DNA from: Candidatus Mediterraneibacter excrementavium
GTDB lineage: Bacteria > Bacillota > Clostridia > Lachnospirales > Lachnospiraceae
NCBI GenBank assembly: GCA_019120275.1
Contig: DWVL01000034.1
Location: 1 to 33,389, forward strand
DNA: 33,389 nucleotides
Reading direction: 5' to 3'
The notes beneath the pieces were generated by a model. The model was given only the letters and a program-made list of their open reading frames with translations. It had not been told where the DNA came from and did no database searches. The translations under genes and the position numbers were made by a program. This document shows positions 33,356-33,389 of this stretch, piece by piece; within the stretch, counting starts at the first letter, position 1; every line of letters starts with the position of its first letter.

Positions 33356-33382
33356 TCCACCTTATTTCCACCCTATTCCACT
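33356..33382. repeat. Three helically phased TCCAC(C) direct repeats
   Basis: TCCACC (33356), TCCACC (33367) and TCCACT (33377) start 11 and 10 bp apart, one helical turn each, about 50 bp from the tRNA fragment. They look like binding sites for one protein on one DNA face, for example arm-type sites of an integrase. No gene is seen between 33306 and the window end. Confidence 0.45.
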
Positions 33383-33389
33383 AAATTCA

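Noticed and set aside
33261-33360. Complete tRNA gene at the right edge
   Set aside because: No 5' acceptor strand (GGCGCAG) or D arm upstream, and the 5' anticodon stem does not pair.
1-33389. CRISPR array
   Set aside because: No regularly spaced direct repeats of 24-40 bp were seen anywhere in the window.

Overview
The window looks like a chromosomal segment of a spore-forming Lachnospiraceae (class Clostridia) with about 50% GC. Three things point there: a conserved sporulation and division block (hup, rqcP, yabP, yabQ, divIC, spoIIE, tilS, hpt, ftsH), a SAM-I riboswitch in front of metK, and several small protein families typical of gut Clostridia. I cannot fix the genus. Nearly all genes lie on the minus strand. 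The plus-strand exceptions are a MarR/YczE pair near the left end, the DUF1015-map pair in the middle, and a possible small RNA at the far left.

Layout. 1-383: AT-rich, with a promoter, a terminator and no real gene; it could make a non-coding RNA of about 240 nt. 384-3767: accessory-looking genes: an orphan DUF4143 ATPase facing a MarR regulator across a region with tandem palindromes, a YczE membrane protein gene that has lost its 5' end, and a PadR/DUF2812 pair behind a large operator-like palindrome. 3897-5637: a two-component system. 5745-8614: metK (with riboswitch) and murA. 8698-10311: a shikimate-kinase-like protein, an unknown small protein and a membrane-anchored FHA protein. 10468-12591: DUF1015 and methionine aminopeptidase. 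12660-14749: pyridoxal kinase, an ECF-type S component and a very small radical SAM protein. 14900-23667: GH13 glycosidase, ftsH, hpt, tilS, spoIIE, divIC, yabQ, yabP, rqcP. 23803-32550: HU, phosphoglucomutase, a CotS-like protein, CCA-adding enzyme, a YhaN/YhaO-like pair and asnS. The right edge holds a PepSY lipoprotein gene and a 3' half of tRNA-Cys followed by unrelated DNA.

Most of this is ordinary core genome. The observations I would follow up are: (a) the pyridoxal kinase / S component / mini radical SAM operon, which could tie an uncharacterised radical SAM family to vitamin B6; (b) the tRNA-Cys 3' fragment with phased repeats beside it, which reads as the edge of an integrated element beyond the window; (c) a SpoIIE phosphatase with no membrane domain; (d) the left-end transcript candidate with ribosome-binding-like motifs; (e) a stem-loop that would bury the start site of the CotS-like gene. 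All functional statements come from reading sequence by eye; no database search was run.
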